Source: an uncultured Sutterella sp. (GTDB lineage Bacteria > Pseudomonadota > Gammaproteobacteria > Burkholderiales > Burkholderiaceae_F). From it: a DNA stretch of 24,468 nucleotides. Each line of letters starts with the position of its first letter. Positions within the stretch are counted from its first letter, which is position 1. Below, piece after piece: positions 6,174 to 14,467 of the stretch. The notes below the pieces were generated by a model. The model was not told where the DNA came from. It searched no databases and saw only the letters and a list, made by a program, of their open reading frames with translations. The position numbers and the translations under genes are program-made. The stretch is from positions 1 to 24,468 of the forward strand of contig URFF01000019.1 of NCBI GenBank assembly GCA_900546995.1. Direction: 5' to 3'.

Positions 6174-8894
6174 TCAAAAATGCAATTTAGCAGCCACTCC
6201 GAAGCCCCAGCCGTCGGTGGCACCCACTCGGCAATCCGCGCCGGCGTGAACCTGCCAAGAACCAAATTCCTTTTTCACACCCAAGTTTAATTCCGTGTAA
6301 TCACCGTATTGAAGCCCAGGTAAAACTTGATCGGCAACGCTTTGACCAGCTTGATCGGTCAATCGAATGGCTTTCAAGTCCGCGGAATCATCACTCCAAA
6401 CATATCGAGCCTCAGCGTATAGGCGCCAGGCCTTGGTCAATCCAAACGATTTCTCCAACCGGATGCCGGGGCTTAATTCCCAGCCTGAAAAATTCCCGTT
6501 GTCAATGGAAACATGATGGGCGGTTTCAAAACCCTTGCCGTCCATATAGGTGTAGATGGCGTCTAGAGAAGGAATCACCGACAGCCCATAGCCTTTACTT
6601 ACAAACTCATAACCAAGCGATAGACCGGTGCCAATCCAAATGTTGTCCGTATCGGACGAGCCTCCGAGTTTGCTGCCGAATCGACTATCCAGGTAACCGA
6701 TGTTGGCATGCCAATCAGCAAAAGCGTTTCCAAGAGTTAATTGGCTGGCGACACCGATAAACGCACCTTTGGAATCAATATCATTCACATGATCTTTTGC
6801 TTCCGAAAGCACGAATCCGCCATAGAGGCCCGTCTTGAGATTCAAGGTGTCTGAGACGATGGGATTGATTGCGTAAGAGAACAATGCCACGCCATAATCA
6901 ATATCGATGTCATGACCATAGGCTTGCGGGCTTAACGACACTTGGCCGCCATGCGCGGAACCGTTCACTAGGGAATTCGACACGCTTACCGTTAATTGTT
7001 CAGTCGGCAAATTCATGTCAAAAAGACGGTGACTGATTTCATGTTGCACCAATTGCGTCATTTTTTGCGTGATCGCTCCCGCATAGACCTCGCCGTTAAA
7101 GTCTGCCGGCGTCATTGGCTTGACAGGGTCAGGTGGTACCGGCTCTGGACCCGGTTCCGGGGTTGGATCAGGCTCTGGTTCGGGTTCGGGATCCGGATCG
7201 GGATTGGGATCAGGATCAGGCTCCGGCTCGGGTTCAGGTTCGGGAATTTCTCCGGCGTTTTGGAATCGATACGTTCCATTCTCAGAGTCAATCAGGGAAA
7301 CATCATAAATATAAAGGGCGCCGGTTGCTTTTTCACCAGCCTCATCAAGCGAGAAATAAATTTCTCCATTCCCGCCATCAATCCGATCCAAGACTGTCAC
7401 AGTGGCTTCTTGAACGCCGGCATTCATGTCGTTAAGGATATTCCAACCTGATACCGCCAAAGCACCATACCAACCTTTGGTTACTTTACCAATGTGCAAT
7501 GTGTCAACAGTGGATTGACTTAAATCGACATCCAATTCCAATTTGGCAGCGGTTTCATATTCCCCATACGTATAGGTTTGTGTGACAATCTCTCCAATTG
7601 AGTAGGCATCGATTTTTGAGTCAACAAAGGATAGCGTTCGATCGGAAAACTTAAGATCTGTCAAATCCAATCTCGCATTGGCCAACGCCTGAGGATTTCC
7701 AATGGCGAGTTTGCCACGATAGAAATGTAGATAGACATTTTGGTCGACCTCTTCATTCTTACCTGTCCAGGCGTCATAATCCCAATAACTACCGGTGATG
7801 CGACCATTAAATTCAACCGTCCCCGTTTGACTTTCATCTTGATTGATGTAGATAACGGTGCCATCCGATTGTGAAGAGTGTTCTGTCCCCCTAATGTGGA
7901 TATCGCCATCAAACGTTATCTTTCGACCATCATTGGCCCCTAAGTAAAGTCTGTACACATTATTTGTGCTGCGATTTTTATCGATAAAAATGTCTGATCC
8001 TCGATTAGCGGCATTTTGACTGAATAAAACATCGGCATTTTTAGCCAAAATATCAATCCGCAAGCTTCCGCTTTTTACATTGGGCAATGTCATCCCGATG
8101 ATGCCCAAATCGCCAACATACAATCCACCTCCATAGGAAATCGTGTTGTCAACTTGGTTTCCTATGAAACTGGTGTCAATAATCTGTATGTCGCCACTTC
8201 GAGTGATCGCAAGACCACCGCCGCAATTTGCTTCTGACTTGTTATCTTGAAAAAGACTGTTTTCAATAGTGATATTGTCAACACGATCCAGCACGACAGC
8301 GCCGCCATGGCTACCCGACAGGTTGTTTAAAAACGCCACATGATTAAAAATCAGTTGATTATTAGCTGACAGGTACGCGGCGCCGGTATTGGTTCTCTCA
8401 ACGTAGTTAAACGCCGAGCCGTGCGCATTGGATGTGTTATTGCTAAATAAGACATCGCTGACTTGGATTGAGACAAACTTTTCATTGGCCGTACTACCGG
8501 TGACCAAAATAGCCCGATCCTCAAAATTTGACACGCCGTCAACGTAGCCTTCCGCAATTTTCAAGGTCGTCGGATCAATTTCCCATTGCCCAATATTTTT
8601 TAACGTCAGCGAGTCATTGAAAACCAAAGCTGAATCGCCATCAGGTGTCAACAACACATCAGGCGTTAAAGAATGACCTTGGCCATCAATAGAAAGCGGG
8701 GAATTCGCATCAAGAGGAGATGAGACGATGACGTTTTGTTGAAGAACAAAATCTGTTTCGCCTTCTAAGACGGAATTTGATAATTCCTCCCAAGAATTAA
8801 TATCAATTGCCCAAACTGGCGAAGCAAAAGTGAAAGCAATCGCTGCAATTAATGTTTTCTTTTGCCAATTTATGGGGGGGGCAAAATTAAGCAT
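6174..8894 (-). CDS. Type Va autotransporter with beta-helix passenger
   Basis: A 906-residue surface protein predicted to carry its passenger across the outer membrane through its own barrel. Residues 1-29 are a signal peptide ending SPVWA. Residues 30-330 resemble a right-handed beta helix of the polymorphic-outer-membrane/pectate-lyase kind, with repeated rungs such as HGGAVVLD, CGGGLAI and YGGGLYV and spaced Asn-rich turns. A second, less repetitive part runs to 548. Residues 550-592 are an acidic Pro-Glu/Pro-Asp linker. The barrel spans about 640-906 and ends in LHF, with the terminal aromatic expected for Bam recognition. Only two cysteines occur (224 and 888). Start ATG 8894 has GGAGGAA 6 bases before it. 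Adhesion or another surface role is likely but unproven; no protease triad was recognised. Confidence 0.93.
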   Translation of the reverse strand: MLNFAPPINWQKKTLIAAIAFTFASPVWAIDINSWEELSNSVLEGETDFVLQQNVIVSSPLDANSPLSIDGQGHSLTPDVLLTPDGDSALVFNDSLTLKNIGQWEIDPTTLKIAEGYVDGVSNFEDRAILVTGSTANEKFVSIQVSDVLFSNNTSNAHGSAFNYVERTNTGAAYLSANNQLIFNHVAFLNNLSGSHGGAVVLDRVDNITIENSLFQDNKSEANCGGGLAITRSGDIQIIDTSFIGNQVDNTISYGGGLYVGDLGIIGMTLPNVKSGSLRIDILAKNADVLFSQNAANRGSDIFIDKNRSTNNVYRLYLGANDGRKITFDGDIHIRGTEHSSQSDGTVIYINQDESQTGTVEFNGRITGSYWDYDAWTGKNEEVDQNVYLHFYRGKLAIGNPQALANARLDLTDLKFSDRTLSFVDSKIDAYSIGEIVTQTYTYGEYETAAKLELDVDLSQSTVDTLHIGKVTKGWYGALAVSGWNILNDMNAGVQEATVTVLDRIDGGNGEIYFSLDEAGEKATGALYIYDVSLIDSENGTYRFQNAGEIPEPEPEPEPDPDPNPDPDPEPEPEPDPTPEPGPEPVPPDPVKPMTPADFNGEVYAGAITQKMTQLVQHEISHRLFDMNLPTEQLTVSVSNSLVNGSAHGGQVSLSPQAYGHDIDIDYGVALFSYAINPIVSDTLNLKTGLYGGFVLSEAKDHVNDIDSKGAFIGVASQLTLGNAFADWHANIGYLDSRFGSKLGGSSDTDNIWIGTGLSLGYEFVSKGYGLSVIPSLDAIYTYMDGKGFETAHHVSIDNGNFSGWELSPGIRLEKSFGLTKAWRLYAEARYVWSDDSADLKAIRLTDQAGQSVADQVLPGLQYGDYTELNLGVKKEFGSWQVHAGADCRVGATDGWGFGVAAKLHF
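7119..7244 (-). repeat. Low-complexity hexamer repeat coding the Pro-Glu/Pro-Asp linker
   Basis: Near-hexameric repeats (minus strand CCxGAx CCxGAx) encode a run of Glu-Pro and Asp-Pro pairs between the passenger and barrel of the autotransporter. The unit length is a multiple of three, so copy-number change would keep the frame and alter linker length. Units are imperfect, which limits slippage. Confidence 0.8.
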
Positions 8895-8907
8895 AAATTA
8901 TTCCTCC

Positions 8908-9165
8908 AAACACAGAAAAGAGATTAATTCCGTTCAGTTTACTAAAAATGGTTCAAGGTTGCCCACGCAGCAGAGAGAAGATTCGAGGTATCCACGATTA
9001 AATTGCGAACTCTGTAAATATAGCTGTCAAACTATTAACTGCAGGTTTTTTGATCGACGCTAGGTAATCTACTACGTAAACTACGCAGGGGCAGCACATT
9101 GGGGATTACCACAGTACAGACTCGAGGAGGTTATGGGTTACTACGTTAAATTTCCACTTAAGAAA
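8908..9165 (-). other. Non-coding region upstream of the autotransporter
   Basis: This stretch should contain the autotransporter promoter. On the minus strand TTGACA occurs at 9029-9034 region, but a good -10 at 17 bp is not evident. An inverted repeat GGTAATC (9063-9069) and GATTACC (9104-9110) and two copies of TACTACGT (near 9070 and 9139) are present. Their role is unknown. Confidence 0.4.
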
Positions 9166-9197
9166 AACCCGAAGATCATAAAACGGATCTTCGGGTT
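9160..9197 (-). terminator. Rho-independent terminator of the lipoprotein gene
   Basis: A perfect 12-bp stem, AACCCGAAGATC (9166-9177) with GATCTTCGGGTT (9186-9197), has an eight-base loop. On the minus strand it runs into TTTTTC, as expected for the gene ending at 9219. Confidence 0.9.
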
Positions 9198-9218
9198 ACG
9201 AATTCAGCAAGAAAGACA

Positions 9219-9587
9219 CTATTTCTTTTCTTCTTCATCGCCGAGAATGTTTTCCGTGCGAAGGGTGAGCGGTTTATATTCTTGTTTCGGACCTTCAACA
9301 AAACCGACGCAGCGGAAAGTGAAACGAGTCCATGCGCCACCTTCTTTTGCCGGACGGGAAACGATCTGCAGCGGTTGCATTCCGGATTTCTGCTCCTCAC
9401 AAATCCGCTGAGCCAGTTCATATGAGCGCTCGCGCACCCGAACTTCCTGTTTTTCCCACGGTTGTGTGACTTCGATTTCATAAGTTGAGGCATCCAACTG
9501 ACGAACGTTATGATGTTCACGCGCGGTCGTGCAACCGGTCAATGCTAAAACACCGGCGAAACTCAAAATAACCATTAAGCGTTGCAT
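9219..9587 (-). CDS. Small predicted lipoprotein of unknown function
   Basis: A 122-residue protein with a lipoprotein signal: MQRLMVILSFAGVLALTGC, lipobox LTGC with the acylated cysteine at 19. The mature part is mixed charge, contains two more cysteines (RICEE and FRCVG) that might form a disulfide in the periplasm, and ends in an acidic-basic tail (GDEEEKK). ATG 9587 is preferred: AAGGA lies 9 bases before it, whereas the upstream in-frame ATG 9596 abuts that site. The residues after the lipid anchor do not suggest immediate inner-membrane retention. No family recognised. It starts 44 bases after the ATPase stop on the same strand, without a terminator between, so the two may share a transcript. 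Confidence 0.82.
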   Translation of the reverse strand: MQRLMVILSFAGVLALTGCTTAREHHNVRQLDASTYEIEVTQPWEKQEVRVRERSYELAQRICEEQKSGMQPLQIVSRPAKEGGAWTRFTFRCVGFVEGPKQEYKPLTLRTENILGDEEEKK

Positions 9588-9631
9588 AGGAGGCATTCCT
9601 TCTCGATTAGATTTCGATTATTCTAATGATT

Positions 9632-10810
9632 TCAGAGCATCGCCGCTGAAATCACCGGATAATCGGTTGAGGGGAGGACCAAGGTGCCATCGGAAATAAA
9701 AACCGGTTCCCGAGTGTTCTCTCCCATTCGCTCCAATACCCGCATATGACGCAAACTTTCATTGACGCTACGGGCTTTCGAAGAAACGAAGCCGATCGGC
9801 AAGAGCCCGGTTTTAGTTTTCAAAACGAGCTCAATGTGTTTTTTAGCCGTGTCACGGTAAAAATAAATCGGCGGCTCTTCGCCCCAAGCTCGGTACCCTT
9901 TGGCAATTTCGCTGGCGACGTGCCCTTCAAGAATGGACAAATACGCGGGGCTCGACAGTAGCGCCGGAGTGTCATGAAGTTGCAACAGATGACATAACAA
10001 GCCACTGTCAGTGTAGGTGACCTTGGGTCGTTTAACTTGTCGTCGCTGAGCGAGCTGAAGCGAGGGCACTTCCATGATGATGTGCGCTTCCAGTAAAAAA
10101 TCCGCCCAGTACATCGCTGTTCCGTAACTGATGCCGGACTCTTCGGCAAGCTTAAAATGATTAAGCTCCTGCATGTTCGTCCGCGCGATTGACTTCATGA
10201 AGTTTAAAAATTCCACTTCCTTAGAAACCTTCATCACCGGCCGGACGACGTTAAAGAAAAAGTCTCCAAGCCACCCCTCGTAAAAAGCGTGATTGGACTG
10301 TTGGAGATCGGGGCGAGGTAAAAAACCGTTTCGGAGCGAGTCAAAGAACCCCGGTCTCGGATAAGTCATGGTTAGGGCTATCGGCTTTTGGCCGAAAAGA
10401 TCGGGACTGGCCCCGGCGTATTCTTTTTGAGTAAACGGCGTCAAAACATAACGTTTTGATGAGTATTTCGTCAAAATACCCTCCCGCGCTGATCGTGGCA
10501 AGTTTCCAACCAACACGATTTTGATGTCCTCTTCCGGTTCCGGCAACGCCGAGAGAAGCTCAGGCGCGAGCTGAATCTCATCGAGCACCAGGCGTTTTCC
10601 GTAAACCGGAAAAAATGCGCTCGGGTTTGTTTGCGCCAAATTTCTAGGGTGCACATCCGTGAGATTGACGTAGGGGAGATCTCGAAAGAGGGTTTGAGCC
10701 AATGTCGTTTTACCGCACTGCGGCATCCCTTCTATCAAAAGGATTTGAAAATCGTCCGACTCGAGACTCAAAGTGGAACTTAACGTGCGGGGAATAAGCG
10801 AAGAAAACAT
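9632..10810 (-). CDS. AAA (AAA_14) ATPase with DUF4143-like C-terminal domain
   Basis: A 392-residue P-loop protein of the widespread AAA_14/DUF4143 group, whose cellular role is not established. Walker A is GMPQCGKTT (28-36) and Walker B RLVLDEIQ (73-80). A helical region follows, with a winged-helix-like part near 210-250 and YTDSGLLCHLL (266-276). Family members usually end with a PD-(D/E)XK nuclease-like fold containing FxR..g.EVDf and iEvK motifs; here the equivalents read FYRDTAKKHIELVL and IGFVSSKA, so the acidic residues expected for catalysis appear lost. ATG 10810 lacks a visible ribosome site but gives the usual N-terminus ending in IPR. It is divergent from asparaginase and upstream of the lipoprotein gene. 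Confidence 0.85.
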   Translation of the reverse strand: MFSSLIPRTLSSTLSLESDDFQILLIEGMPQCGKTTLAQTLFRDLPYVNLTDVHPRNLAQTNPSAFFPVYGKRLVLDEIQLAPELLSALPEPEEDIKIVLVGNLPRSAREGILTKYSSKRYVLTPFTQKEYAGASPDLFGQKPIALTMTYPRPGFFDSLRNGFLPRPDLQQSNHAFYEGWLGDFFFNVVRPVMKVSKEVEFLNFMKSIARTNMQELNHFKLAEESGISYGTAMYWADFLLEAHIIMEVPSLQLAQRRQVKRPKVTYTDSGLLCHLLQLHDTPALLSSPAYLSILEGHVASEIAKGYRAWGEEPPIYFYRDTAKKHIELVLKTKTGLLPIGFVSSKARSVNESLRHMRVLERMGENTREPVFISDGTLVLPSTDYPVISAAML

Positions 10811-10964
10811 TTTTGTATTTTTTGAAATAATTTTTAAAATTTTATCAAATTGTACAAAAAAGAACGCTACGAAAAAAGAGATTTGTCAAGCGATTCCTCT
10901 CAGACTTACGCTCAGTGTTTTCTCTAATAACGCTTTAGGAAAAGTCCTCGGATAATAGCTTGGA

Positions 10965-10980
10965 TAGGCAATTTTGCCTA
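10965..10980 (+). promoter_or_regulatory. Palindrome upstream of asparaginase
   Basis: TAGGCAA-TT-TTGCCTA is a perfect 7-2-7 inverted repeat 35 bases before the asparaginase start, overlapping a -10-like TAGAAT (10979-10984). The position suits an operator for a dimeric regulator; the regulator is unknown. It could also be a small mRNA hairpin. Confidence 0.5.
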
Positions 10981-11015
10981 GAATAAAACGTCCTTTATGA
11001 AGGGAGACGATTCCG

Positions 11016-12074
11016 ATGAAAAAGACTCTATTAGCTGCCGCTTTGGCTTTGTCAATGGCCGGTTCCGCTTTTGCGGCTGATCTGCCGAATATTTCAATTT
11101 TGGCTACCGGCGGCACGATCGCAGGCGCCGCATCGTCCAACACTCAAGTGACAGGCTACAAGGCCGGCGCGTTGGCGATTCAAACGTTGATTGACGCCGT
11201 TCCCGCCATGAAGGATTACGCCAACGTGACGGGCGAACAAATCGTCAAGATCAGCTCCAACAACATGACCGACGAAGTTTTGTTGAAGTTGGCAAAGCGT
11301 TGCAATGAACTGTTGGCCGATCCGAAGGTTGACGGCATCGTGATCACGCACGGCACCGATACGTTGGAAGAAACGGCTTACTTCCTTAACCTGACTGTTA
11401 AGAGCAAGAAGCCGGTAGTCGTGGTTGGCGCCATGCGTCCCGCGACAGCCATTTCCGCTGACGGCCCGATGAACCTATTGAACGCTGTCAAGTTGGCTGC
11501 TGACCCGAACGCTCAAGACCGTGGTGTTTTGGTCGCCTTAAATGACCAAATCAACGCCGCTCATGACGCAACGAAGACCAACACGACAAACGTTGCCACC
11601 TTCCAAGCTCATGACATCGGCTTATTGGGTTATATCGCCGGCGGTCAAAACTACTTCTTCCGAGACACAACCTTCAAGCACACGCATGAAACCGAATTCG
11701 ATGTGAGCAAGATCGATAAGTTGCCGCGTGTTGACATTGTGTACTCGCACGCCAGCGATGACTCAGTGCTTGTTGACGCGGCAGTGAAGGCCGGCGCCAA
11801 GGGCATTATCAGCGCCGGTAGCGGCAACGGCTCCATCCACCAAGACACCGAAAAGGGCTTGGCTGAAGCAGTGAAGAAGGGCGTGGTCGTGGTTCGCTCC
11901 AGCCGCACGGGCAGCGGTATCGTGACGCCGACGGATCCGGACAACCAATACACGAAAGCCGGTTTCTTGAACGGTTATTCTTTGAACCCGCAAAAGGCTC
12001 GCATCCTCTTGCAATTGGCCTTGACGAAGACTCAAGACCCGAAAGAAATTCAAAGAATGTTCACCGAATACTAA
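11016..12074 (+). CDS. ansB: Periplasmic type II L-asparaginase
   Basis: A 352-residue enzyme that hydrolyses L-asparagine (and usually some glutamine) to aspartate and ammonia in the periplasm, feeding amino-acid catabolism. Residues 1-20 or 21 form a Sec signal peptide ending SAFA. The first active-site motif is ILATGGTIAG (28-37, nucleophile Thr34), the flexible-loop tyrosine is Tyr48, and the second motif is THGTDTLEET (111-120, Thr114-Asp115). The conserved lysine lies in TKTNTTNVATF, and GAMRPATAISADGP is also typical. The signal peptide and length fit the high-affinity periplasmic type II rather than cytoplasmic type I. ATG 11016 follows GAAGGGAG at a good distance. Lys is coded mostly by AAG, unlike many neighbours, suggesting high expression. 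A palindrome lies just upstream and a strong terminator follows. Confidence 0.97.
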   Translation: MKKTLLAAALALSMAGSAFAADLPNISILATGGTIAGAASSNTQVTGYKAGALAIQTLIDAVPAMKDYANVTGEQIVKISSNNMTDEVLLKLAKRCNELLADPKVDGIVITHGTDTLEETAYFLNLTVKSKKPVVVVGAMRPATAISADGPMNLLNAVKLAADPNAQDRGVLVALNDQINAAHDATKTNTTNVATFQAHDIGLLGYIAGGQNYFFRDTTFKHTHETEFDVSKIDKLPRVDIVYSHASDDSVLVDAAVKAGAKGIISAGSGNGSIHQDTEKGLAEAVKKGVVVVRSSRTGSGIVTPTDPDNQYTKAGFLNGYSLNPQKARILLQLALTKTQDPKEIQRMFTEY

Positions 12075-12123
12075 ATCGGCGCATTTAGTCGTTAACGCCT
12101 GTTAACGATATGTTGAAAAATTT

Positions 12124-12151
12124 GGGGGTGCCACAGGCACCCCCATCTTTT
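12124..12151 (+). terminator. Bidirectional Rho-independent terminator
   Basis: A perfect 9-bp stem GGGGGTGCC (12124-12132) and GGCACCCCC (12136-12144) with loop ACA is followed by ATCTTTT on the plus strand. On the minus strand it is followed by AAATTTTT. It serves both asparaginase and the convergent transporter gene. Confidence 0.92.
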
Positions 12152-12194
12152 ATATTCTTTTAAAAGCCACGGACGATCTTTAAAAAATCCATCT

Positions 12195-13085
12195 TTACTG
12201 CTTTCCGGAACGGGCCAATAAAATCACCGTTGCGAACACGAAAAGCGCGCCGATGGCTTCGACCATTCCGAAAGTCACACCCAGTAGGACAACAGACAAA
12301 ATGACCGCCGAAAGCGGCTCCCAGCAGATGAGCATCGAAGCGACCGACGGAGCGACAAAGGACATGCTCTTTAAATAGCACCAGAAGGCCATGATAGTCC
12401 CAAAAAGAACAATGTGCGCATATGAAAGAATGCCCAATGTGCTCCAAGTGACATCCATCGTAAAGGGATTGTTGTAAAGGCAAGCTGCAAAACCGCTAAA
12501 AGCCATGCCCCAACCGATGACTGTGCTCACTGAGAGCCGTCTGATCGCCGGTCCGGGCTCAATTGTGCAAAAGGCGCCACACACCGCGGAGACCAACCCC
12601 CAGGCTACGCCCGCGATTGAAAAATCCATGTGCGAAAAATCACCCTTGGTGATAATGAGCGCCACACCGGTCAAGGCGCAAACCAGCGCGATCATTTCCA
12701 TTGGACGAACCCGACGATGCTGAGCGATCGCCATATAGGCGATGATAAAAAGCGGGGAGACCATGACGATAATGGTCGCTGTCGCGGCATTGGATGCCGC
12801 GATCGACAAAAAGAAGGTGCCTTGCGAACAAAGCAAGCCAAAGCCGTAAATCAGGACGATCCAGAAATTTTCCTTCCGAAACACCCCGCGGGCATTCTTC
12901 GTTCCGGTCAAGAGAATATCCAGAAGGATCATCACCACGCCGGCGCCGAAAAGCCGCATCGAGGTGAGATCAAGCACATTAAACCCGCAACGGGTCATCA
13001 GATACTGAGCGGCGACACTCATGGAGCCCCAGCAAACACCAGCCCAGGAAGCAAGCGCAACGCCTTTGATCATATTTGAGTTCAT
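12195..13085 (-). CDS. EamA/DMT-superfamily membrane transporter
   Basis: A 296-residue inner-membrane protein with about ten hydrophobic segments arranged as two EamA repeats, the layout of drug/metabolite exporters such as RhaT, YdcZ-like and amino-acid exporters. The first repeat begins GVALASWAGVCWGSMSVAAQ, typical of the family, and a conserved late stretch reads ICWEPLSAVILSVVLLG. ATG 13085 is chosen because AAAGG precedes it (13 bases, rather long); a GTG at 13103 and an ATG at 13073 are alternatives. It starts 71 bases after the MalY/PatB-type gene on the same strand with no terminator seen, so it may export a product or substrate of that enzyme, such as a thiol or amino acid. Substrate unknown. 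Confidence 0.9.
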   Translation of the reverse strand: MNSNMIKGVALASWAGVCWGSMSVAAQYLMTRCGFNVLDLTSMRLFGAGVVMILLDILLTGTKNARGVFRKENFWIVLIYGFGLLCSQGTFFLSIAASNAATATIIVMVSPLFIIAYMAIAQHRRVRPMEMIALVCALTGVALIITKGDFSHMDFSIAGVAWGLVSAVCGAFCTIEPGPAIRRLSVSTVIGWGMAFSGFAACLYNNPFTMDVTWSTLGILSYAHIVLFGTIMAFWCYLKSMSFVAPSVASMLICWEPLSAVILSVVLLGVTFGMVEAIGALFVFATVILLARSGKQ

Positions 13086-13156
13086 AGCCCAAAAACCTTT
13101 CACAGAATTGCCGTGATTGTATGCCTGCTATCTATTCAGTGTCCAGAGACAAACGG

Positions 13157-14329
13157 CTAAGAAGTTTTCCCTTGCCGATAGCCATTCCATCCCCGCACAA
13201 ATCTTGAGAGTCCTTCCTCTAGAAGCGAAAAAGGCATCGCCACATTCATCCGCAGATAGGATTGACCGTTTCCTGCAAAGACGCCGCCTTTGGTCACAAT
13301 CAAGCCGGTCGTCTCCCTTAAGAAGTCCGCCAACTCATCGGTATTGTCAGTCAATGCCGAACAATCAATCCACAAGAGGTAGGAGGCTTGAGGATAACTT
13401 ACTTTGATTCCCGGGCAATGCTCAACGAGATGTTGGCACGCATAGCGCTTAATCACAGCCAAATGGGCAACCAACTCATTTAACCAATCATCTGACTCGG
13501 TGTACGCCGCAAGCGTGGCTTCGATGCTGAAAGCGTTTGGCTCATCAACCATGTCGGCGTGAAGTCCAGCACGAACCTTTTCACGCAACGCCTCGTTTTC
13601 GATCACCAACGAGGCGGTATGCAAGCCGGCGAGATTAAAAGCTTTCGATGGCGAAATCGCGACAACGCTCTGTCGGGCGCAAAGTGATGACGCTTTCGCA
13701 AAAGGCGTGTACGTCGCCTCGCGATCGGTTAAGTCCGCATGGATTTCATCGCTGAAAACCAACACATTGTGCTTGTCGCACAACTGCCCCAAACGAATCA
13801 AATCCTTTTCTGACCAAACAATGCCGGCCGGGTTGTGAGGATTGCAAAACATCAGCAGTTTCGCCTGACTGTCGAGAAGCGTTTGTTCAAGCCTTGCGAA
13901 ATTAATTCGGTAATTACCGTCTTCGCAGTCTAACGGACAAAGCACAAGATCCCGCGCATTGTCCCTAACCGCGCTGTAAAAGTGGTGATAGACCGGACTT
14001 AACGTCACCACTTTGTCGCCCGGTTGGGTCAGGTGTCGCAACGCGCTCGCAAGACCGGGCATGACGCCTTCACAATACAGAATCTGACTTGGATTGACTG
14101 CCCAGCCGTGCCGTCTTTGCTGCCAATCGGCGACAGCTTCAAAGAAAACGGAAGGCACCTTGTGATAGCCATAAACATCAAGGGCGGCTTTGTTGCGAAT
14201 GGCGCGGGAAACCGCCGGTGCCGTCTTGAAATCCATGTCGGCGATAAACATCGGAAATTCGTCCTCACCGATTGACCACTTGATGGAATAGGTGTGGCGC
14301 CGATCCGGAGCATTTTGAAAATCAAACAC
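13157..14329 (-). CDS. MalY/PatB-type PLP-dependent C-S lyase or aminotransferase
   Basis: A 390-residue fold-type I PLP enzyme. The MalY/PatB subgroup cleaves cystathionine or other S-substituted cysteines to thiol, pyruvate and ammonia. Motifs: PMFIADMDF (26-34), the subgroup signature near the N-terminus; NPHNPAGIVW (163-172); SDEIHADL (193-200, Asp194 binds the PLP nitrogen); SPSKAFNLAGL (227-237, Lys229 forms the Schiff base); and LRMNVAMP near the end, where an Arg holds the substrate carboxylate. The start is GTG 14329 with GGAGT 6-7 bases before it. It is followed by an EamA exporter gene and is divergent from trhA. It is a distant paralogue of the enzyme coded at 22052-23305. Confidence 0.92.
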   Translation of the reverse strand: MFDFQNAPDRRHTYSIKWSIGEDEFPMFIADMDFKTAPAVSRAIRNKAALDVYGYHKVPSVFFEAVADWQQRRHGWAVNPSQILYCEGVMPGLASALRHLTQPGDKVVTLSPVYHHFYSAVRDNARDLVLCPLDCEDGNYRINFARLEQTLLDSQAKLLMFCNPHNPAGIVWSEKDLIRLGQLCDKHNVLVFSDEIHADLTDREATYTPFAKASSLCARQSVVAISPSKAFNLAGLHTASLVIENEALREKVRAGLHADMVDEPNAFSIEATLAAYTESDDWLNELVAHLAVIKRYACQHLVEHCPGIKVSYPQASYLLWIDCSALTDNTDELADFLRETTGLIVTKGGVFAGNGQSYLRMNVAMPFSLLEEGLSRFVRGWNGYRQGKTS

Positions 14330-14467
14330 TGAGCGACTCCTATAAAACAGCTCTGAATTTTACGCCAAGCCCATCATTAACAAACGCTTACGAATCAAAC
14401 GATTTTGACAAAGTCCGCATTCGTTGCGCACACTACAATACAAGCCATGAATTCAAGGATATCCATC

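Noticed and set aside
7119..7244. Hexamer repeats as a CRISPR array
   Set aside because: Units are about 6 bp with no spacers and encode the Pro-rich linker.
7120..7308. Plus-strand ORF coding a Gly-Ser repeat
   Set aside because: It is the complement of the Pro-Glu/Pro-Asp linker of the autotransporter and has no ribosome site.
9133..9411. Plus-strand ORF with GAGGAGG before its ATG
   Set aside because: It runs through the lipoprotein terminator and then antisense to the lipoprotein gene; the good ribosome site is probably chance.
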